Shown: positions 9,664 through 22,655, counted from the first letter of the stretch. The stretch is DNA of 64,000 bases from Platanthera guangdongensis (GCA_039583875.1 CM077158.1:124679900-124743899); one strand, 5' to 3'. Numbers and translations: made by a program. Notes: generated by a model not told the origin, from the letters alone.

Positions 9664-10906
9664 TGAGTAACCTTATGTGTTCCCTGCCGATCTTCCTGGA
9701 GCCCCACCTCAACGGGAAATTGAGTTCAAGATTGAGCTAGTGCCAGGTGTGAAACCTGTGTCACGATCCCCGTATCGGCTATCCCCTAAGGAAATGGAGG
9801 AGCTGAAGGTGCAACTTCAAGAATTGTTGGAGTAAGGTTCTGTGCGTCCAAGTTCTTCGCCTTGGAGCACACCGGTCCTCTTTGTTAAGAAGAAGGACGG
9901 AAGCTTGAGACTTTGTATTGATTATCGGGAGTTAAACAAGCTTTCGGAGAAGAACAAGTACCCAATCCCAAGGATTGATTATCTATTTGATCAGTTAGTC
10001 GGGTCGACGGTGTACTCTAAGTTGGATCTTAGGTCCGGTTACTATCAGCTGAGAATAAGGGAGAGTGATATCCCAAAGACAACGTTCAGTACGAGATACG
10101 GGCATTACGAGTTTATGGTCATGCCGTTTGGGCTGACGAATGCACCGTCAGTGTTCATGGATTTGATGAACAGGACTTTCAGGGAAGTACTTGTACCATT
10201 TTGTGATCGTCTTCATCGACGACATTTTGGTGCACTCGTAGAGTGAGGAAGATCACTTCAAGCATCTTCACTTGGTTTATGAGATGCTGAGGAGGAATCA
10301 ATTGTACACCAAGTTCTCAAAATACGAGTTTTGGTTATCCTCAGTGGCGTTCCTTGGTCATATAGTAAGTGGAGAGGGCATTGCAGTGGATTCAGCGAAG
10401 ATTGTTGTGATACGAGAGTGGCCTGTGCTTTCTACGGTAGTGGAAGTCCGGAGTTTTCTGGGGCTTGCTGGCTATTACAGGCGCTTCGTGGAGAACTTCT
10501 CGCGGATAGCGTTACCTCTCGCTACGCCTGTGCTGAGTTCGCCGAGTGGGACCGAAGGCTTTAAAATCTATAACGATGCTTTGGGCAGTGGCTTGGGTTG
10601 TGTGCTGCTGTATCACGGTAGTGTGATAGCGTATGGCTCGAGACAGCTGAAAGTGCACAAGACGAATTATCCGGTCCATGACTTGGAGTTAGCAGCTGTG
10701 ATTTTTACCTTGAAGCTGTGGAGGCACTACTTGTATGGGGTAAGGGTCGATATCTATACCAACCATAAGAGCCTGAAATATTTGTTGGATTAGAAAGATC
10801 TGAACATGCAGCAGCGTAGATGGATGGAGTTCCTGGGGGACTATACATTCAAGATCCAATACATGCTTAGTAAAGGCAATGCATTTTCGGACCCGTTGAG
10901 TCGTCG
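9664..10906 (+). pseudogene. RT and RNase H of element A, broken, cut by element B
   Basis: Gypsy RT blocks follow in order: [38 protein letters not shown], and a FIDD catalytic site at 10212-10223 in a shifted frame. Stops lie at 9833-9835 (Gln site), 10239-10241 (Gln site) and 10791-10793 (Gln site). RNase H has an in-frame deletion of roughly 27 codons near 10520 compared with D, and its YTDHKS block reads TNHKS, so a catalytic Asp is lost. The frame ends at the insertion of B after the SRR of the closing block and resumes at 20689. Confidence 0.88.
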
Positions 10907-13497
10907 TGTAACACCCCAAAGTCAATTTGGGTTCAGGCATGGGTGACACGGCCTAGGAAACGGGCGTGTCCCATGGCGTGTCCTGCTCGGGTTGAGCAGA
11001 TGGGCGCGTGGTCGACGAAATTCGTTTGACGAATTTTTGGGAGGTACACGCCCTGTGGCACGGGCGTGTCAGGGGGCGTGACCTAGGGTGTGTCCTCCTT
11101 TGGTCGACACCAGAGTTTTGATCGACGAACTACGCTCGATGATCGTCGAGTATGGGGTACACGGACCTATGACACGGGCGTGTCATAGGGCGTGTCGCGC
11201 TGTGTCGAGAGGTCGACACTTTTCTCTCGAGTAGGTGGAAAAGTACTCGAGTAGAGGCGGGTGACACGGGCATGTCATCCATGTGACATGGGCGTGTCCA
11301 ATCTGGGTACTTGAGTAGTTGGTTTTCTCTCGAGTAACTCCTCTCAAGTGGGTGACACGCCCTATGTCACGGGCGTGTCGGTCATGTAACACGGGCATGT
11401 CATAACTAACTACTCGAGTAGTCTTCTCGAGTGGGTCATGCATATGACTCGAGTGAGGTACACGCCCGATGTCACGGGCATGACCTGGCCGTTACGGGTG
11501 TGTACCCTGGTTGTGACCTGTTTCGGGATAAGGCAGTTTGTGTACCGCTTAGAGTACACGGCCTATGACACGGGCGTGTCACAGGGCGTGTCAGACCCGA
11601 AAAGTGATTTTACAGCTTTTTCATGGACGTCCATTGTCTTCAGCTGGGATATAAGGGCTGAGAGGTCTTCCTGCTTCCTTAAGGCCGTGGATCGAGATGA
11701 AAGAACTCATTTTATGTTTGCCTTCATCTTTCTACAAATCTAGAGAGAGAAAGGGAAATGAAGAAGGAGGAAGAAGAAGAGGGCCTGATCTCTTGATCTC
11801 TGGTGGAGCTTGAGAGTGTCAAGCTGAGATCCGAGGCCATCTTTGCGGAGGAAAAGCTGTTGCGGTTCTTTCTAGACAGCTAGGAGTTCATGGCATCGAA
11901 GCGATTTTCAAGGGTAACGACCTTTCTTCTTAGGCATGTGAAGGCTTCCTTTTTGGCATATGCATGATTCCCCCACCAAAGGGTGGCTGATTTTGGGAGT
12001 CTTTTGGGTTGATTCATGGAATCTCCTTTAGTATATATCCGAAAATGGAGTACGGAATAGGCATGTTGTGTGAAGCACATCTGGAAAGGTTGGTCTAGAT
12101 TGGTGATGTTGTATATACAAACCGGAGAAGACTCCGTGATAAATGCGTAGTTTAGGAGTCAATGGGTTGGACCTGTGAAAGGAAGTAGCAGGAACTACTG
12201 GAGTGGTAGTCTAGGAAAATACCCATAGAATGCTTGTATTGCTTCTGCTGTTGGGTTCTACCTGTGAAAGGAAGTAGCAGGAAGTTCTGGATTGGAATTC
12301 CAGGAAATACCCTTTGTAATGCTTAATGTTCATAGGGAGTCCACCTGTGAAGAGAGTAACAGGAAGTACTGGCGTGGTAGCCAGGAAAGACCCCTGACAT
12401 TTATGATATTTGCGTTGTCCACCTGCGAAGAGAGTAGCAGGAAGTACTAGTGTGCCCAGGAAAGACCCGCTGATGTGGTGAGATGAAATGGGTGTTAGAG
12501 TTATGGCCAGGCTCGAATGCCAGAACAGGATCGGTGAGACCAACCTGCGCCTTTGATTTAGCCGCGAGTACTTTATGCTCGGTGATTTAATGGCGATTTG
12601 AGCAATGGGGGGTGGAGGATCCGACCTGCGCTATGTCCGTCCGATGTGAGACCTGAAAGTGCGGTCTGTTGGAGCGCATAACAAGAGTTTTAGCCCTGCG
12701 CGCCATGACATAATGGGGGGCTACGTGCCAATCCCGATTCACTAAGACTATAAAACTTCGGCAGCACGCCATGGAGTAAATTCTCAAGTGAGTTGCTGTT
12801 GGGTTACGACCCTGATACAGTGGTGGGCAACTGGTTCGCCGGTACACCAAGAATGTGCCCTGAGTACACGGACTGTCGGGCCGGGTGGCTGACGGTTGTG
12901 ATGGCATGTGTGCATGAAAGCACATGATATGAGATATATATACATGCTTGTGATATGCTATGCCTGCAGGGAAGAATACCGCTGCCCCGAGAAAGGGGTA
13001 GGGTCATTATAATTTGGTCAGCTGAATGCTGACCGTTGCCTATGTTTGCCACACTTGGGTGGAATGTCCCTGTGCAGGTACTGGAGAGCCGAGCGGAACT
13101 CATAAGGGTTGAAGTCCCTGCTGCTTTTGGTGCTGCCATTGCTAGCCCTCGAAGGCTAAAAGCACTGGTTGTGTTATGTTTTCTTTTGATGTGGCCGGCC
13201 TGCGTGGCAATGTTTGAGGCCACTGTTTTGAAAGCCCTGTAAGGCCATAAGGCCAACTGTTTATGTGTTTTGTAAGACATTCCTATGAGGTATAAAATGT
13301 GGAGGTTTTATATGTTGGACATTCAGGTGTGGAGTTCAAGTGTAGTGTTATAGGCTTCCGCTAGAATGCAATGTGTTAGGGTGCGTTACGCTACTCTAAT
13401 ATCATACTGTGACATCACCGCCCGTTTTGTGGTATATGTTGTGGGGCCCCGGCCGGACCTTCTAGTATATACTATGTAAATGGATGGGGTTGTTACA
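10907..13497 (+). repeat. 5' LTR of element B
   Basis: 2591 bp. It has an ACACGGGCGTGT palindrome array (about 10930-11605) interleaved with many ACTCGAGT palindromes, a diverged tandem repeat at 12171-12480, and the GGTCAGC/GCTGACC hairpin at 13016-13034. Confidence 0.9.
12171..12480 (+). repeat. Four diverged 78-89-bp tandem repeats in the B LTR
   Basis: Units start near 12171, 12260, 12343 and 12421. Each begins ACCTGTGAA or ACCTGCGAA, followed by AG-rich GTAGCAGGAAGTACTGG. The same set is in the 3' LTR at about 19350-19640. Confidence 0.8.
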
Positions 13498-13501
13498 TTT
13501 T

Positions 13502-13511
13502 TGGTATCAGC
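13502..13511 (+). other. Primer binding site of element B (initiator tRNA-Met type)
   Basis: TGGTATCAGC lies four bases after the LTR end and matches the usual plant TGGTATCAGAGC start. Confidence 0.8.
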
Positions 13512-13756
13512 TGTCTTGGTCTTTCCCTCTCGAAGTCGTGGTCGACTTCTTTTGTGGGGTGGCGAGCACGTGTCTGTGCGAACCCAGTTAACACGATTAA
13601 ACTCCTGAATGTCCATGGTAGGAATGCAAATACCTGTGTTTGGGGAACCTGTGCGTTCCTAGTAGTGCTTTTGGCAATCTTTTTTTGCTTACTTGTGTCC
13701 TTTTACGACTATAGGCGACGAGTGCGACTGCGTGGCAATAGGAACCCCAACACTCG

Positions 13757-14404
13757 ATGGGAAGCATGATATCAACTGTGATACCAACATCTCCTCCATC
13801 GATAGAGACAGCTCGACTTATTGCTGATGTGGTTTTTACAATGCTCAAGGCTTACCATGAGGGACAGGTGCAACCCTCTAATCTGGTAATGCGTCCCATG
13901 CCGGTTAGTGAAATTGAGCAGACAGCAAGGGAAAGCTCATCAGCTTCATCGGTGAACGTGTGTTTGAGCCAAGGCGAGGACATGGTTGAGGACTATTTTC
14001 ATGCATTTGTTGCAATGAGACAACAACCCGAGTTTGTGTTTGAAACCGAGGGGATGAAAATCAATCAGTTTTATGATGGGCTACATCAGGAACTCCGTTT
14101 CTTATTGATGGGTCCTAAGCTATTGGGATTCCAACCACTGGTGGAGTCAGCAAAACGATTGGAGATGGACTTGACAAGAGCCCAACAGATGCTTGCGACT
14201 AGGAAACTGAGACCTCTAATGGTTGGAACGTCTGCTCACCGTAAGAGGCAAAGAATCGAGAAGCGTACTTGTTATACTTGTGGCCAGGTAGGATACATTG
14301 CTCAGGAATGTTGGGATGCTGTTCAGCAGCCAAAGAAGAGCTACAAGTGCTATTTGTGTGGTAAAGCAGGACATAAAGCCCAAGATTGCCGCATTGGCTC
14401 TTAG
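13757..14404 (+). pseudogene. gag: Gag of element B, internally deleted, with two zinc knuckles
   Basis: The 215-codon open frame is roughly half of A's gag. The N-terminal SIETARLIADVVF block is followed almost at once by the DYFHAF and FYDGLHQELR blocks, so the front half of the Retrotrans_gag domain (LSRVKR to RYLP) is missing. It ends with two intact CCHC knuckles, CYTCGQVGYIAQEC and CYLCGKAGHKAQDC. Two knuckles in tandem are unlike A and D, which have one. The frame is open with an ATG, but capsid assembly is unlikely. Confidence 0.8.
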
Positions 14405-14804
14405 CAGGCAGGCAATACACACGAAGGACATGTCGACGTGCTAATGTACATAAATAATGGGGCTTCTCATGTATGGTGGATTATGCATGTATTATATGTA
14501 CAGTAAGCCATGTTAGATGGTAGTTCTATGATGATGTTTATGCTATGTGAATACAATACATGTATGTGTGGGATCAACGTGTTTGTATGATAGTCATGAA
14601 CACGAATAGATAGTTGATGCTTGATGAGTTTGCCCAACCTTATCAGGAGTGGTCGACGTCTGGTTGAGCAGGAAATAGGAGCGTCTTATATGGCGATAGG
14701 AAAAGCAGTGGTGGAGTCCTCTACGTCCCAGGCTCAATCCTAAGTGTTACAAATGTACGATAATCGTATTGATTGCTTTTGTTTGCATCTTGTGTATGTA
14801 GGTT
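14405..14804 (+). other. B gag tail remnant and gag-protease spacer
   Basis: 400 bp without a usable frame. Around 14650-14750 it resembles the gag tail of A (a KAVVESSTSQAQ-like stretch), so the protein once extended further. Confidence 0.5.
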
Positions 14805-15113
14805 GTGTGTGTTATGTGCACCACAGGCTTTGCGATGAATAGGAACACGCTGGCACGAGCACTGTTTGATTCGGGTGCGTCGCATTCTTTTCTGTCTAAA
14901 GAGTTCATAATGCGTCTTGGGATACCTAATCGTGTAAAGACAGATAGCGTCAGAGTGGTGTTGCCGAATGGTTTTATGATGCTTGCGGATCAAGCTTGCG
15001 ATGTGGCGGTGCAAATAGGAAGTTGGGATTTCTGCTTGACTGCATCTGTATTGTCGGTATCAGCATGGGCAGATGTGTTTCCCAAGGATATCCCTGGGCT
15101 ACCAACCCAGTGA
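14805..15113 (+). pseudogene. Aspartic protease of element B, truncated
   Basis: The active site LFDSGASHSFLS is present (Asp codon 14868-14870), followed by the LGIPNRV and VVLPNGF blocks. After about 75 residues the frame jumps to the DVFPKDIPGLP block that normally precedes RT. The second half of the protease, including the GMDWL region, is therefore deleted. Confidence 0.8.
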
Positions 15114-17926
15114 GAGATTAACTTCTCGATCAACTGAGTACTAGCTGCGAAACCTGTGGCCCGCTCTCCATATCGCGTCGCGCCGAAGAAGATGGCGGAG
15201 TAGGAATCCAACAGCAAAAGTTGCGAAAGCAGGGTTATATACGCCCAAGCATGTTATCTTGGAACGCCCCTGTGCTTTTGGTGAAAAAGAAATACGGTGG
15301 CGTGCGGTTATGTATTGATTACTGCGAACTGCGTAACAGAAATATCCGACTCTACGGATTGATGAGTTATTTGATCAGCTAGTGGGATCAACCGTCTACC
15401 CGAAGTTGGGGTTGAAATCTGGTCATTACCAGATGAGGATACGGGAAGAAGATATTCCCAAAACCGCAATTGGAACACGGTGCGGGCACTATGAGTTCAC
15501 GGTAATGCCGTTTGGGCTGTGTAATGCACCCTCAATATTTATGGACTTGATGCACAAAATATTCCGCGAGTACCTGGATCTGTTCGTGATAGTGTTCATT
15601 GATGATATCCGGGTGTACCCGAGATCGGAAGCCGACCATGAGAAGCATTTGCGGTTGGTGTTGAATACATTGAGGCAAAATCATCTCTATGCCAAGTTCT
15701 CGAAGTGCGACTTTTGGCTAGCGTCAGTGGCTTTTCTAGGCCATATGGTGAGTGGAGCGGGCATAATAGTGGATCCAGCGAAGATAAGGGCCATAGAGGA
15801 GTGGCCGGTGTTGTCTTCAGTGGCCGAGGTCAGGAGCTTCCTTGGACTGGCAGGCTACTACCGAAGATTTGTTGAAAAATTCTCGCGGATTGCTTTGCCG
15901 CTAACCACACTGACGAGAAACGATCATAAGTTCATTTGGACGCCGGAGTGTGCGCGACCTTTTGAAGAGCTGAAGATTTGGTTGACCACGACGCCTGTGT
16001 TGTCATCGCCATATGGTACCGATGGATTTATAATCTATAGTGATGCCTCAGGGAGCGGCTTAGACTACGTTCTGCTGCAAAATGGAAAGGTGATTGCTTA
16101 TGGCTCACGCCAGCTGAAGGTGCATGAACGAAACTATCCCGTCCATGATATAGAATTGGCGGCGGTGATCTTTGCACTAAAGCTGTGGCAACACTATCTT
16201 TATGGTGTGAAGGTGGAGATCTATACAGATCACAAGAGCCTAAAGTACTTGTTGGAGCAGAAGGACCTAAATATGCGACAACAAAGGTGGTTGGAGTTCC
16301 TCGGGGACTACACCTTCGAGATTCACTATACTCCCGGGAAGGGGAATGTGGTCGCGGTTGCCTTGAGTCGGAGAACTCCGGTACGAGCGAGCTGGTTGGA
16401 AAGGAATGATGAACGTCTCATCCAGAAGTTAGAAGCGTTAGAGATTTCTTATGTTGACAAGAATTCCACCGCCGATGCATGTTTGAACTTGACGGAGGTG
16501 CTGTATGACCTTGCATACCGGATTCGACGAGCAACTATGTTGGATGAATATCACCTACGCTATGCTAAAGAGGGGCCAGAGGGCAAATTCTCCTGGAATG
16601 ACGGTCTTTTGCGGAAAGAGGGCCGTTTGTGCGTCCCGAATTTGGGTAAAATAAGGGAAGAACTATTGTATGAAGCGCATTATAAGAAGTACTCAATCCA
16701 CCCAGGGAGCACAAAGATGTTCAGAGATATGAAAAAGTTGTTCTGGTGGCTAGGGATAAAGAAAGATGTTGCTCTTTATATGGCCAAATGCCAAACCTGT
16801 GCTATGGTGAAGGCGGAATGCCAGAAGCCGGGCGGTTACTTGAAGTCATTGCCGATTCCAGAATGGAAATTTGACGATATTTCCATGGATTTCGTACATG
16901 GGTTGCCACGATCACAATGAGGGAATGATTCTAACTGGGTGATTTTCGATCAGCTGACAAAAGTGGCACACTTCCTGCCAAACAGACGGGATGATTCAGT
17001 GGAAACTTTGGCAAAATTCTATGTTGACCAGATTGTGCGGCTACACGGTGTTCCTCGGAGCATCGTAAGTCATTGATATAGGCGGTTCACATCAAATGAT
17101 TGGTGATTAGTTCATCAACTGTTGGCCACGAAGTTACAATTCAGTACGGCCTTTCATCTCCAAATAGATGGGCAAACTGAACGGACCAACAGAACGATGA
17201 AAGACATGCTTCGGATGTGCTCACTTGACTTTGGAAAGAAATGGGAAGATCATCTCTATATGGTGGAGTTCGCTTACACTAACAGCTACCAAGCGAGCAT
17301 TGGTATGGCACCATATGAAGCTCTGTATGGCCGGAAGTGTCGTACTCCTTTGGCTTGGGTAGAAGCGGGCGAAGCTAGAGTTTATAACTATAAGGAAGTC
17401 GATGAAGCAAACTCGACCATACGTACTATTCGAGAGAGGCTACTCATAGCCCAGGATTGACAAGCGAAATACTAAAATGCCAAGCACCAGAACGTGAAGT
17501 TTGCGGTAAGCGACTGGGTATACTTGAAGATCAAACCCTTCAAAGGGGTATCCAGGATTCGACGTCAAAAAAAATGTTGAGTCCAAAATAACTTGGTCCA
17601 TTTGAAGTGGTCGAGCGAGTCGGGGAAGCTGCATATCGGCTAGCTCTGTCGGCTGACTTGAGTGGATTACATGATGTGTTCACATCTCGGTGCTTCGGAG
17701 GGTCGTGAAAGATCCAGCTCAAGTGATCACGGATGATCATGTGTCGGTAGAGTATGGGCTAACGACGAAGGTTAGTCCCATTCAGATCGAGGATCGTGCC
17801 GAGAAGCAACTGCAGAACAAGACGGTCGGGATGGTCAAAGTCTGATGGGACCATTGCGGCCGTGAGGAGCTTACATGGGAGCGAGAGCAAACCATGCGAG
17901 CTGATTTTCCCGAGTTGGTTTTGTAA
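15114..17926 (+). pseudogene. RT, RNase H and integrase of element B
   Basis: The RT N-terminus (15114-15380) is badly broken. From 15382 to 16920 a 512-codon frame is open: RT palm with FIDD (about 15595-15606), RNase H, and the integrase HHCC zinc finger (YEAH...CQTCAMVK). RNase H keeps [14 protein letters not shown] and YTDHKS, but the closing ADALSR reads AVALSR, so the last catalytic Asp is Val. The integrase core continues with stops at 16918, 17075-17077 and elsewhere. Its second catalytic Asp block IVSDRD reads IVSH followed by a stop, while MDFVHG and DGQTER keep their acidic residues. The C-terminal domain is frameshifted near 17570. Confidence 0.88.
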
Positions 17927-18034
17927 AAATGGTTGAGTAGTGAAAAGTTTGTTGTAACCTAAACGGTTTGATGTTATAACTTCTTGCTTGCTAGTTCCTT
18001 CCTGTGTACAAATTTCGAGGAGGAAATTTCTTGT

Positions 18035-18047
18035 AGGAGGGGAGGAT
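18035..18047 (+). other. Polypurine tract of element B
   Basis: AGGAGGGGAGGAT abuts the TG start of the 3' LTR. Confidence 0.8.
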
Positions 18048-20688
18048 TGTAACACCCCAAAGTCAATTTGGGTTCAGGCATGGGTGACACGGCCTGGGAC
18101 ACGGGCGTGTCCCAGGGCGTGTCCCGGGGCGTGTCCTGCTCGAGTTGAGCAGATGTGCGCGTGGTCGACGAAATTCGTTCGACAAATTTTTTGGAGGTAC
18201 ACGCCCGTGGTACGGGCATGTCAGGGGGCGTGACCTATGGCGTGTCATCCTTTGGTCGACACCAGAGTTTTGGTCGACGAACTGCGCTCGAAGATCGCCA
18301 AGTATGAGGTACACAGCCTGTGACACGGGCGTGTCACATGGCGTGTCCCGCTGTGTCGATAGGTCGACACTTTTCTGTCGAATAGGTGGAAAAGTACTCG
18401 AGTAGAGGGGGGGGGGGGGGTGACACGGGCGTGTCATCCCTATGACACGGGTGTGTCCAATCCGGGTACTCGAGTAGTTGGTTTTGTCTCGAGTAAGTTC
18501 TCTTGAGTGGGTCTCGAGTGGGTGACACGCCCCGTGTCACGGGCGAGTCGGTCATGTGACACGGGCGTGTCATAACTAACTACTCGAGTAGTCTTCTCGA
18601 GTAGGTCGTGCATATGACTCGAGTGAGGTACACGCCCTATGTCACAAGCGTGACCTGGCCGTTACGGGCGTGTACCCTGGACGTGACCTGTTTCGGGATA
18701 AGGCGGTTTGTGCACCGCTTAGAGTAAACGGCCTATGATACGGGCGTGTCACAGGGCGTGTCAGACCCGAGAAGTGATTTTACAGCTTTTTCGTGGCCAT
18801 CCATTGTCTTCAGCTGGGATATAAGGGCTGAGAGGCCTTCCTGCTTCCTTAAGGCCGTGGATCGAGATAAAAGAACTCATTTTATGTTGGCCTTCATCTT
18901 TCTACAAATCTAGAGAGAGAAAGGGAAAGGAAGAAGGAGGAAGAAGAAGAGGGGCTGATATCTTGATCTCTGGTGGAGCTTGAGAGTGTCAAGCTAAGAT
19001 CCGAGGCCATCTTTGCGGAGGAAAAGTTGTTGCGATTCTTTCTAGCCAACTAGGAGTTCATGGCACCGAAGCGATCTTCAAAGGTAACGACCTTTCTTCT
19101 TTGTCATGTGAAGGCTTCTTTTTTGGCATATGCATGATTCCCCGACCAAAGGGTGGCTGATTTTGGGAGTCTTTTGGGTTGATTCATGGAATTCCCTTTC
19201 ATATAGATCCGGAAATGGAGTACAGAATAGGCATGCCGTGTGAAGCCCATCTGGACAGGTTGGTTTGGATTGGTGATGTTGCATATACAAACCAGAGAAG
19301 ACTCCCTGATAAACGTGTAGTTTAGGAGTCGATGGGTTGGACCTGTGAAAGGAAGTAGCAGGAAGTACTGGAGTGGTAGTCCAAAAAAATAACCGTAGAA
19401 TGCTTGTGCTTCTTCTGCTGTTGGGTTCTACCTGTGAAAGGAAGTAGCAGGAAGTATTGGATTGGAATTTCAGGAAATACCCTTTGTAATGTTTAATGTT
19501 CATAGGGAGTCCACCTGTGAAGAGAATAACAAGAAGTACTGGCGTGGTAGCCTGGAAAGACCCCTGACATTTGTGATATTTGCGGTGTCCACCTGCGAAG
19601 AGAGTAGCAGGAAGTACCCGTGTGCCCAGGAAAGACCCGCTGATGTGGTGAGATGAAATGGGTGTTAGAGTTATGCCCAGGCTCGAATTCCAGAACAGGA
19701 TCAGTGAGACCAACCCGCGCCTTTGAATTAGCCACGAGTACGTTATGCTCAATGATGGCAAGGCGATTTGAGCAACGGGGGGGGGGGGGGGGGGGGGGGG
19801 GGGTGGAGGATCCGACCTGAGCTATGTCCGTCCGACGTGAGACCTGAAAGTGCGGTCTGTTGGAGCGCATAGCAAGAGTCTTAGGCCTGCACGCCGTGAT
19901 ACAATGGGGGGCTACGGGCCAATCCCGGTTCACTAAGACTATAAAACCCCGGCTGCACGCCATGGAGTAAATGCTCAAGTGAGTTGCCGTTGGGTTGCGA
20001 CCATGATACGGTGCTTGGCAACTAGTTCGCCGGTACACCAAGAATGTGCCCTGAGTGCACAGACTGTCTGGCCGGGTGGCTGACGGTTATGATGGCATGT
20101 GTGCGTGAAAGCACATGATATGAGATAAATATACATGCTTGTGATATGCTATGCCCGCAGGGAAGAATACCGCTGCCCCGAGAAAGGGGTACGGTCGTTA
20201 TAATTTGGTCAGCTGAATACTGACCGTTGCCTCTGTTTGCCACCCTTGGGTGGAATGATCCTATGCAGGTACTGGAGAGCCCAGCGAAACTCATAAGGGT
20301 TGAAGTCCCTGCTACTTTTGCTGCTGCCGTTGCTAGCCCTCGAAGGCTAAAAGTACTGGTTGTGTTATGTTTTCTTTTGATGTGGCTGGCATGCGTGCCA
20401 ATGTTTGAGGCCACTATTTTGAAAGCCCTGTAAGGCCATAAGGCCAACTGTTTATGTGTGTTGTAAGACATTCCTATGAGGTATAAAATGTGGAGGTTTT
20501 ATATGTTGGAAATTTAGGTGTGGAGTTGAAGTGTAGTGTTATAGGCTTCCGCTAGAATGCAATGTGTTAGGGTGCGCTGCGCTACTCTGGTATCATACCG
20601 TGACGTCACCGCCTGTTTTGTGGTATATTCTGTGGGGCCCCGGCCAGACCTTCTAGTATATACTATGTAAACGGATGGGGTTGTTACA
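18048..20688 (+). repeat. 3' LTR of element B, with long G runs
   Basis: 2641 bp, closely similar to the 5' LTR. Two differences stand out: a 14-G run at 18407-18420 and a 27-G run at 19777-19803, where the 5' copy has short mixed or six-G stretches. The GGTCAGC hairpin at 20208-20226 has one mismatch. Confidence 0.9.
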
Positions 20689-21004
20689 CGCCGGGCACCG
20701 GCTCAAGCTAATTGGTTGTCGGTCCATGACGAGCGGTTGGTTTGGGAGTTGGAGGCATTGGAGATCTCTTGCGTAGACAAGCAGTCGAGTGCTGAAGCGC
20801 TATTGAACTGGATGAAAGTTCAGTATGACCTAGCTGATCGGATTCGGTAGGCTTTGGATGTGGATAGTAGCATGAAGCAACTCATGGTTGAGGCTCTGCA
20901 TGGGTCAAATTCCCAATATGAGGTTGTGGATGGATTGCTTTGGAAAGACGGTCGTATGTGCGTCCCAAATATGGGCACTTTGCGGGTGGAATTATTGTAC
21001 GAGG
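20689..21004 (+). pseudogene. RNase H-integrase linker of element A (between B and S)
   Basis: The frame left at 10906 resumes with [15 protein letters not shown] and matches D through [17 protein letters not shown] and the LLYE block of the integrase zinc finger. A TAG at 20848-20850 sits where D has Gln. The sequence stops at the S insertion after a Glu codon. Confidence 0.88.
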
Positions 21005-22641
21005 AGAAAGTGCAAGTTAGATCTGATATACTCTAGAGGGGGTGAATAGAGTATGGTGGTTGCTAAAAACTTTTTACAACTGTTGTTGTATTCCCAAGTG
21101 AACAGGGAAGCTAATAATAAACAATAAATCTAAACACAGCAACTATCTAATCACAGATATATCACAAAGCAATCTAATCACAAACCAATCACAAATCACA
21201 GCCAGAAACAAAAGAAAGACAAGCAACCAGAAGACACAATGAGCTATAGTGGTTCCCCAATCAACCTGGGTACATCCACTCTTCTACCACCCTAGGTAGG
21301 AATCCACTGCAGGATGAGTTGATCACGTGTCCTGGGCACCAATGAGCTTTTGATAAGGTGCTCAAAAACCAAACCACATTTTTTGATCAGGTGTCTTGCC
21401 ACCACTGAGTGTTGGTAAGGTCTCAGAAACCAAACACAAACTTTTGAAGGGAGTTTGAAAAACCCTTTACAGCAGAGAGAGAGAGAGAGGGAGAGAGATG
21501 ATCTTCTCTGTCAACAGTCAGAGAGAAGATAGTGGATGTTGTCAAAGCTCCCCCTGAGATCTTGAGTTGTTCAGGAAGTGAAGCTTTGCAGTAGGGTGAT
21601 AGGCCTTCAAATGATTTGATCTCCAACAATAGATGATTTCAGCAGCAACTGAAATGTGAGGTGTCTGGAGTCTTGAATGATGATGACCTTTGAACACTTG
21701 AATCAAAAGAGATCTGAAAATTTCAATTGGTTGATCTCCTTTTGTGATGTGTTCTTGTATGAATTATTGAGACTGAGAATGTATGCAACTCTCTTTCTTT
21801 CTCTTGTGTGATTATTGTGTTGTAAGAGTTGTGTTTACAGAGAATATGTGTCTGACTTCTTGTTCTTCTTGTATATCAGAAAAATGAAAAATCTGATCTT
21901 TTATTCCCTTTTGTCTGAATAGAAATGATCCACTGTCCAAGATAGTCGTTAGCCTGTCAATAAATGACTTCCTTAGATGTATTTGTCTTCTGGAGGAAAG
22001 TCCAATAAAATCATTCCTTGAAAATTCCTTGAAACTTGCTCCAGATTAATTGAAAACGGCTACAAAATCTCTGAATTAAATGCTGACAATAATTCTACAG
22101 CTGTCTGAATTTGAATCTTGAAAATCATTGAACTCTTCAGAGAAACGTCGAACTGAGCTCCACTATCGTTGAACTGAGCTCAGAGATTGGACTTAGACAG
22201 AAATAGAGATCGTCGATCTGAGCTCAACTATCGTCGAACTGAGCTCAGAGATAGAGAATCAAACTGGAGTCAAGATCGTCGATCTGAGCTCGAAGATCGT
22301 CGAATGGAGTTCGACGACTTGTCGAAGTTGAGCACAAAGATCGTCGAATGGAGTTCGACGATCCGTCGAAGTGAGCTCAACGATCGTCGAATGGATTTCG
22401 ACGATTCGTCGAAGTGAGCTCAACGATCGTCGAATGGAGTTCGACGATTCGTCGTACTGAGCTCGACGAAATGACTTGGTCTCCAAAACTGAAATCTCTG
22501 GTCTTGAGGGCAGCTTCGAACCTAAGTACTAACCCTTAGACTCAATTCTAATTGACCTTTAGATCTATGCAATGAGGTCAAAACAGGTTTCCTAAGAGAC
22601 ATAGTGATCCTTGCCCAAATCAGTAATAGGGTGTTCCAACA
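21005..22641 (-). repeat. 3' LTR of element S
   Basis: Read on the minus strand it starts TGTTGGAACACC and ends CTTGCACTTTC plus T (the usual terminal A is changed). It differs from the 5' LTR by scattered substitutions and a few indels. The palindrome array is at 22141-22470. Confidence 0.93.
22200..22468 (-). repeat. GTCGA palindrome array in the S 3' LTR
   Basis: The right part is a 43-bp tandem repeat with units at 22340, 22383 and 22426. Each holds a hairpin with arms ATCGTCGAA and TTCGACGAT around a 5-nt loop. Looser copies (ATCGTCGATCTGAGCTC) precede it. Confidence 0.85.
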
Positions 22642-22655
22642 ATCTCCCCCTATTT
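22642..22655 (-). other. Polypurine tract of element S
   Basis: On the minus strand a run of purines around GGGGGAGAT directly precedes the TG start of the 3' LTR. Confidence 0.8.

Larger units (their letters stand above)
10907..20688 (+). mobile_element. Ty3/gypsy element B (Tekay/Del type), complete but dead, inserted in A
   Basis: Two long LTRs (10907-13497 and 18048-20688) with TGTAACACCCC starts and GTTGTTACA ends flank PBS, gag, protease, RT, RNase H, integrase and PPT. Flanks read CGTCG on the left and CGCCG on the right, a 5-bp TSD with one mismatch, and A's reading frame continues across. The LTR family differs from A and D but shares its 3' third with them. Confidence 0.92.

Noticed and set aside
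22200..22468. Regularly spaced palindromic repeats resembling a CRISPR array
   Set aside because: Units are tandem with no unique spacers, sit in an LTR, occur again in the partner LTR, and the setting is plant DNA.
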